Source: Prosthecobacter sp. SYSU 5D2 (lineage in GTDB: Bacteria > Verrucomicrobiota > Verrucomicrobiia > Verrucomicrobiales > Verrucomicrobiaceae). Taken from it: DNA of 64,000 nt. The position numbers and the translations under genes were made by a program. The notes below the pieces were generated by a model that saw nothing but the letters and a program-made list of their open reading frames with translations, was not told the origin of the DNA and made no database searches. Location of the stretch: contig NZ_JBBYXL010000002.1 in NCBI RefSeq assembly GCF_039655865.1, positions 496,001 through 560,000 of the forward strand, read 5' to 3'. Within the stretch, counting starts at the first letter, position 1; every line of letters starts with the position of its first letter. This document shows positions 62,201-64,000 of this stretch, piece after piece.

Positions 62201-64000
62201 ATTGGCTCCTGGAGGCAGGCTGAGCGCTAACACAGTGAATCTGTTGATGCGTCAGGGCACTGAGTTTGACCTGAACGGGATAAGTGTCGCGCAGACAGCA
62301 ACCAGCAGTTCTGTGGGCCAGTTGATGGGTACCGGAGTGGTGACCAATACGAGCCCGGATCCGGTGGTTTTTGCAACGGCCGGTTCGGGTGGCACTTTTA
62401 ATGGAACGATTAATGAAGTGGCCGGGCAGATCAGCTATGTGAAAATGGGGACTACTGCGAGCCAGACTTTTAATGGCATCCACAATTATACCGGTTCCAC
62501 CACCATCGGTGTCCCTGGCTCTGGCACCACGGGTTTCCTTTTCGTGTCCTCACTGGCCAATATTGGTGAGCCTAGCGGCCTTGGCCGTGGAGATGCCACC
62601 GATACGGCCTCCAATGCAGCAAGCCTGATTTTTGGCGGCACGACGGGCGGGCTGGCCTATACCGGCCCGGTGTCTGTAGTCACTGACCGCCTCTTCACCA
62701 TGTCCGGCACGGCCGCCACTGCGGGTGCCGGCATTACCAACAATGGCTTGAACAACGCGTCCCTGGTCTTCAGCAACACGAATCCGATTGCCTTTGGGAG
62801 CACGGCCAACCAGGACCTGCGCCTTGGCGGGTCGTCAATTTCGGACAACTGGTTCTACCCGCAGATCAATGACAATGTGGATGCCGGGGCCATCACCCGC
62901 CTCACCAAGATCAACGCTGGCTTGTGGATTTTAGGGAACGAAAACAATTCCTACAGCGGGCCGACGACCATTACTGACGGGGTGGTGCAGGCCCAGGATG
63001 GTTCCACCCTGCCAAACGCGAGCGGCCTGATTTTAGGCAATACGACATCTACCACCGCCGTATTTCAGAGCAGCGGCAACTTCACACGTGATCTGGCCAC
63101 GGTGGCCAATGCTGGGGCCAACACGGTTTCCTGGGCCACGGGCACCTCCACAGGCGGGGGGGGATTTGCGGCCTCCACTGAGAAGCTGGTTGTGGCGATT
63201 GGCGGGCTGGACAGCCCGACGACCCTCGTCTGGGGCGGCGCAGACGGGTTTTTGCCAACAGGAACCACAAGTGGAACCAACCTTGGTTCCCGGCTCATTC
63301 TCGGCTCCACCACCTCCCTGGCGGAGGTGGATTTCCGCAATCCCATTGACCTCAATGGGGGCAACCGCGTCATCACGGTGAATGACAACACCAGCACATT
63401 CACGGACATTGCCACCATCTCCGGGGCGATCAGCGGTGCCGCAGGCATCACCAAAAACGGCAACGGTGTGCTGCAGCTTTTCGGTGAGAACACCTACACC
63501 GGCGTCACCTCCTACACGGCCGGGACCCTGGTGGTGAAATCATTGGGCAACAGCGACAGCCCGGGCGCTTCCAGCCTCGGGGATACGACAACGGCCGATA
63601 CCGCTGGCAGCGCGCTGACGCTCGGTAACGGCAGCACCGGCGGCGCCACACTGCAATACATCGGCCAGGGAGAAATTTCCGACCGCATGATCCGGCTCAA
63701 CTCAACAACGGGGAGCACCCTCATCCATGCGGACGGCAGCGGGCCGCTGATCCTGACCAATGTCGTCAATGACATGGCAGCCGGAGCCAAGATTCTATAT
63801 CTCCGCGGCTCCAATTCCCTGGGCAACATGGTCACCAGTGATCTTGGTGACAATGGCGGCAACCTCTCCTTGATTGTGGATGGCGGTGCCACCTGGATTC
63901 TGTCTGGTAACAACACCTATTCCGGCAATACCACCATGAGCGCAGGCTCGCTCGGCATCGGTGGTGACTCCGTGCTGGGCAATGGCACCCTCATACTGAG
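59211..64000 (+). CDS. Second giant autotransporter-associated repeat protein, 3' end beyond the window
   Basis: An ATG at 59211 opens a frame that stays free of stop codons to the last base of the window, giving at least 1596 residues. The signal peptide covers about residues 1-32 (ATASMLCFHLLAVTHPYAAT). The mature start TVNWTAGSGDWSTGGNWDPS matches the first module of the upstream giant protein. Repeat units of the autotransporter-associated beta-strand type follow (KQGAGTLILDPSNASSFSGL; KTGSNTWVLSGANTYTGSTL; KNGNGVLQLFGENTYTGVTS). It aligns colinearly with about the first 1600 residues of the protein at 42739-58296, down to LQYIGQGEISDRMIRLNSTT against LQYIGQGETSNRKIRLNSTT, so the two are tandem duplicates. 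Whether it also ends in a PEP-CTERM tail cannot be seen. No clear ribosome-binding site precedes the ATG. Confidence 0.9.
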   Translation, partial: MKPLRRPLFRSIATASMLCFHLLAVTHPYAATVNWTAGSGDWSTGGNWDPSAVPLAEDDVVFPFATPIPTINTITLGAGSVANSLRMQGDYLFTGGSLGLTTGGIYINRGHMLRLDSQLTGGGGLNLTGGGALRLGNSTNNYTGLTTVANGTLIISDPAQLGADSSAVVVTGSATRGLGGGSLLLDGSAGSIVFTRDLSLQGYGPITDRSAAMSSIGSNTVTGNIEFSAGNVATAINSTSGMLSLSGDLTALGAGQLRFGVVNSTGTGSYHVTGRLTGNMNIDKQGAGTLILDPSNASSFSGLVLASSGSVRIYDGASAGTSTANGALTLGGGSGTLELRTNTPDSFASRRMHMSTSGNGVLFLDHGLNSNLVNQTVRLSALTLTAGSTTRTLTINSRNGYGVSFTGNSVGGSLAGNNNITVNANGLVSFVGDFWNNTNTTARTLTMTVNTGANAVITGNLNATGAAHILTKGGAGTLSIRGENSTYSGATNINAGTLSITHIGSINDNSAAVNMGSGTGAGTLNVVGENLIASQTAVNKAFNLAGTTGGGLILANQTGSSPGLVINGGFTAGGAGTKALTLGGTNLQENEIRGAIANNSASNVTSLYKTGSNTWVLSGANTYTGSTLLNNGVLKIQDTFSGTSTNVLADNALIGLGFSSGVITEGTAGGLFHYAGADGAMSEESIGNLLTISGAGTIRVTAGEGGTAVLNIASMNELPVTTLNTTVAIGTTSTATVSVASTAGLVPGMRVLGGSSTAFIVSITNGTQMVLSSNQASLLVGRELTFERVPGSSTVNFAPDFASTITLGGVTTAGFLNGYSYFNGADFAFAPTVGTSTLRAPIYFGPEADAGFVLASDALVADSHNVVAGVDTSNGAITVRSLKILGETGSSRVVNATALMTIRAGGDGVGGNGTSGGILVTDGSATITGTGGITTGSTGGELVIRVNKDTDILYLDTPVTSATTKGLTKTGEGTLVISKLNAHTTGGATNLLEGKIQLAPGGRLSANTVNLLMRQGTEFDLNGISVAQTATSSSVGQLMGTGVVTNTSPDPVVFATAGSGGTFNGTINEVAGQISYVKMGTTASQTFNGIHNYTGSTTIGVPGSGTTGFLFVSSLANIGEPSGLGRGDATDTASNAASLIFGGTTGGLAYTGPVSVVTDRLFTMSGTAATAGAGITNNGLNNASLVFSNTNPIAFGSTANQDLRLGGSSISDNWFYPQINDNVDAGAITRLTKINAGLWILGNENNSYSGPTTITDGVVQAQDGSTLPNASGLILGNTTSTTAVFQSSGNFTRDLATVANAGANTVSWATGTSTGGGGFAASTEKLVVAIGGLDSPTTLVWGGADGFLPTGTTSGTNLGSRLILGSTTSLAEVDFRNPIDLNGGNRVITVNDNTSTFTDIATISGAISGAAGITKNGNGVLQLFGENTYTGVTSYTAGTLVVKSLGNSDSPGASSLGDTTTADTAGSALTLGNGSTGGATLQYIGQGEISDRMIRLNSTTGSTLIHADGSGPLILTNVVNDMAAGAKILYLRGSNSLGNMVTSDLGDNGGNLSLIVDGGATWILSGNNTYSGNTTMSAGSLGIGGDSVLGNGTLIL

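Overview
The window looks like chromosomal DNA of a free-living member of the Verrucomicrobiota, most likely the Prosthecobacter/Verrucomicrobium branch. The basis is the gene content: paired DUF1549/DUF1501 and DUF1552/DUF1592 cytochrome-type genes, formylglycine sulfatases, an ECF sigma factor fused to a membrane-anchored extension, a TPR-secretin of the Akkermansia Amuc_1098 type, and very large autotransporter-repeat proteins, one ending in a PEP-CTERM anchor. The genus is inference. Most starts lack a strong Shine-Dalgarno sequence, so starts were chosen from family N-termini and signal peptides.

Layout. 1-2.8 kb: a GpgS-like glycosyltransferase (cut by the window edge), a GT4 glycogen synthase and a RidA protein. 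2.8-6.8 kb: a divergent pair, a secreted protein with a possible NlpC/P60-like end and a secretin. 6.8-16.1 kb: two secreted sulfatases, an M42 aminopeptidase, a lipid A-type acyltransferase, a secreted 805-residue protein and a DMFase-like protein. 16.2-21.3 kb: TatD, then an accessory stretch with a GH26 glycanase, a SUKH protein, a SLATT membrane protein and a DUF2971 protein. A hairpin-bearing repeat flanks the GH26-SUKH pair, and the last three genes are visibly AT-richer than their surroundings. 21.4-25.7 kb: three palindromes, then a DUF1552-DUF1592 operon. 25.7-28.1 kb: thiS, thiH and divergent proB. 28.1-30.3 kb: a three-gene minus-strand cluster containing a phosphatase-HD fusion. 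30.6-34.7 kb: the ECF sigma fusion and a membrane protein. 34.8-37.0 kb: purM, a long inverted repeat and a sugar isomerase-like protein. 37.1-42.4 kb: a DUF1549/1553-DUF1501 operon and a neutral ceramidase-like protein. 42.7-64 kb: two tandem giant surface-protein genes. The second starts at 59211, stays open to the window end and is therefore partial.

How it fits together. Much of the window faces outward: sulfatases, a glycanase, a ceramidase-like hydrolase, two Planctomycete-cytochrome operons, a secretin and giant adhesin-like proteins suit a polymer-degrading, surface-attached lifestyle. Housekeeping genes (glgA, ridA, proB, purM, thiH/thiS, tatD) are interspersed singly. The strongest candidate for something poorly described is the 17.0-21.6 kb accessory stretch, where SUKH, SLATT and DUF2971 families seen in biological-conflict loci sit beside repeats and palindromes. 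The sequence does not show that they form one system. I found no rRNA, tRNA, CRISPR array, integrase or intact transposase.
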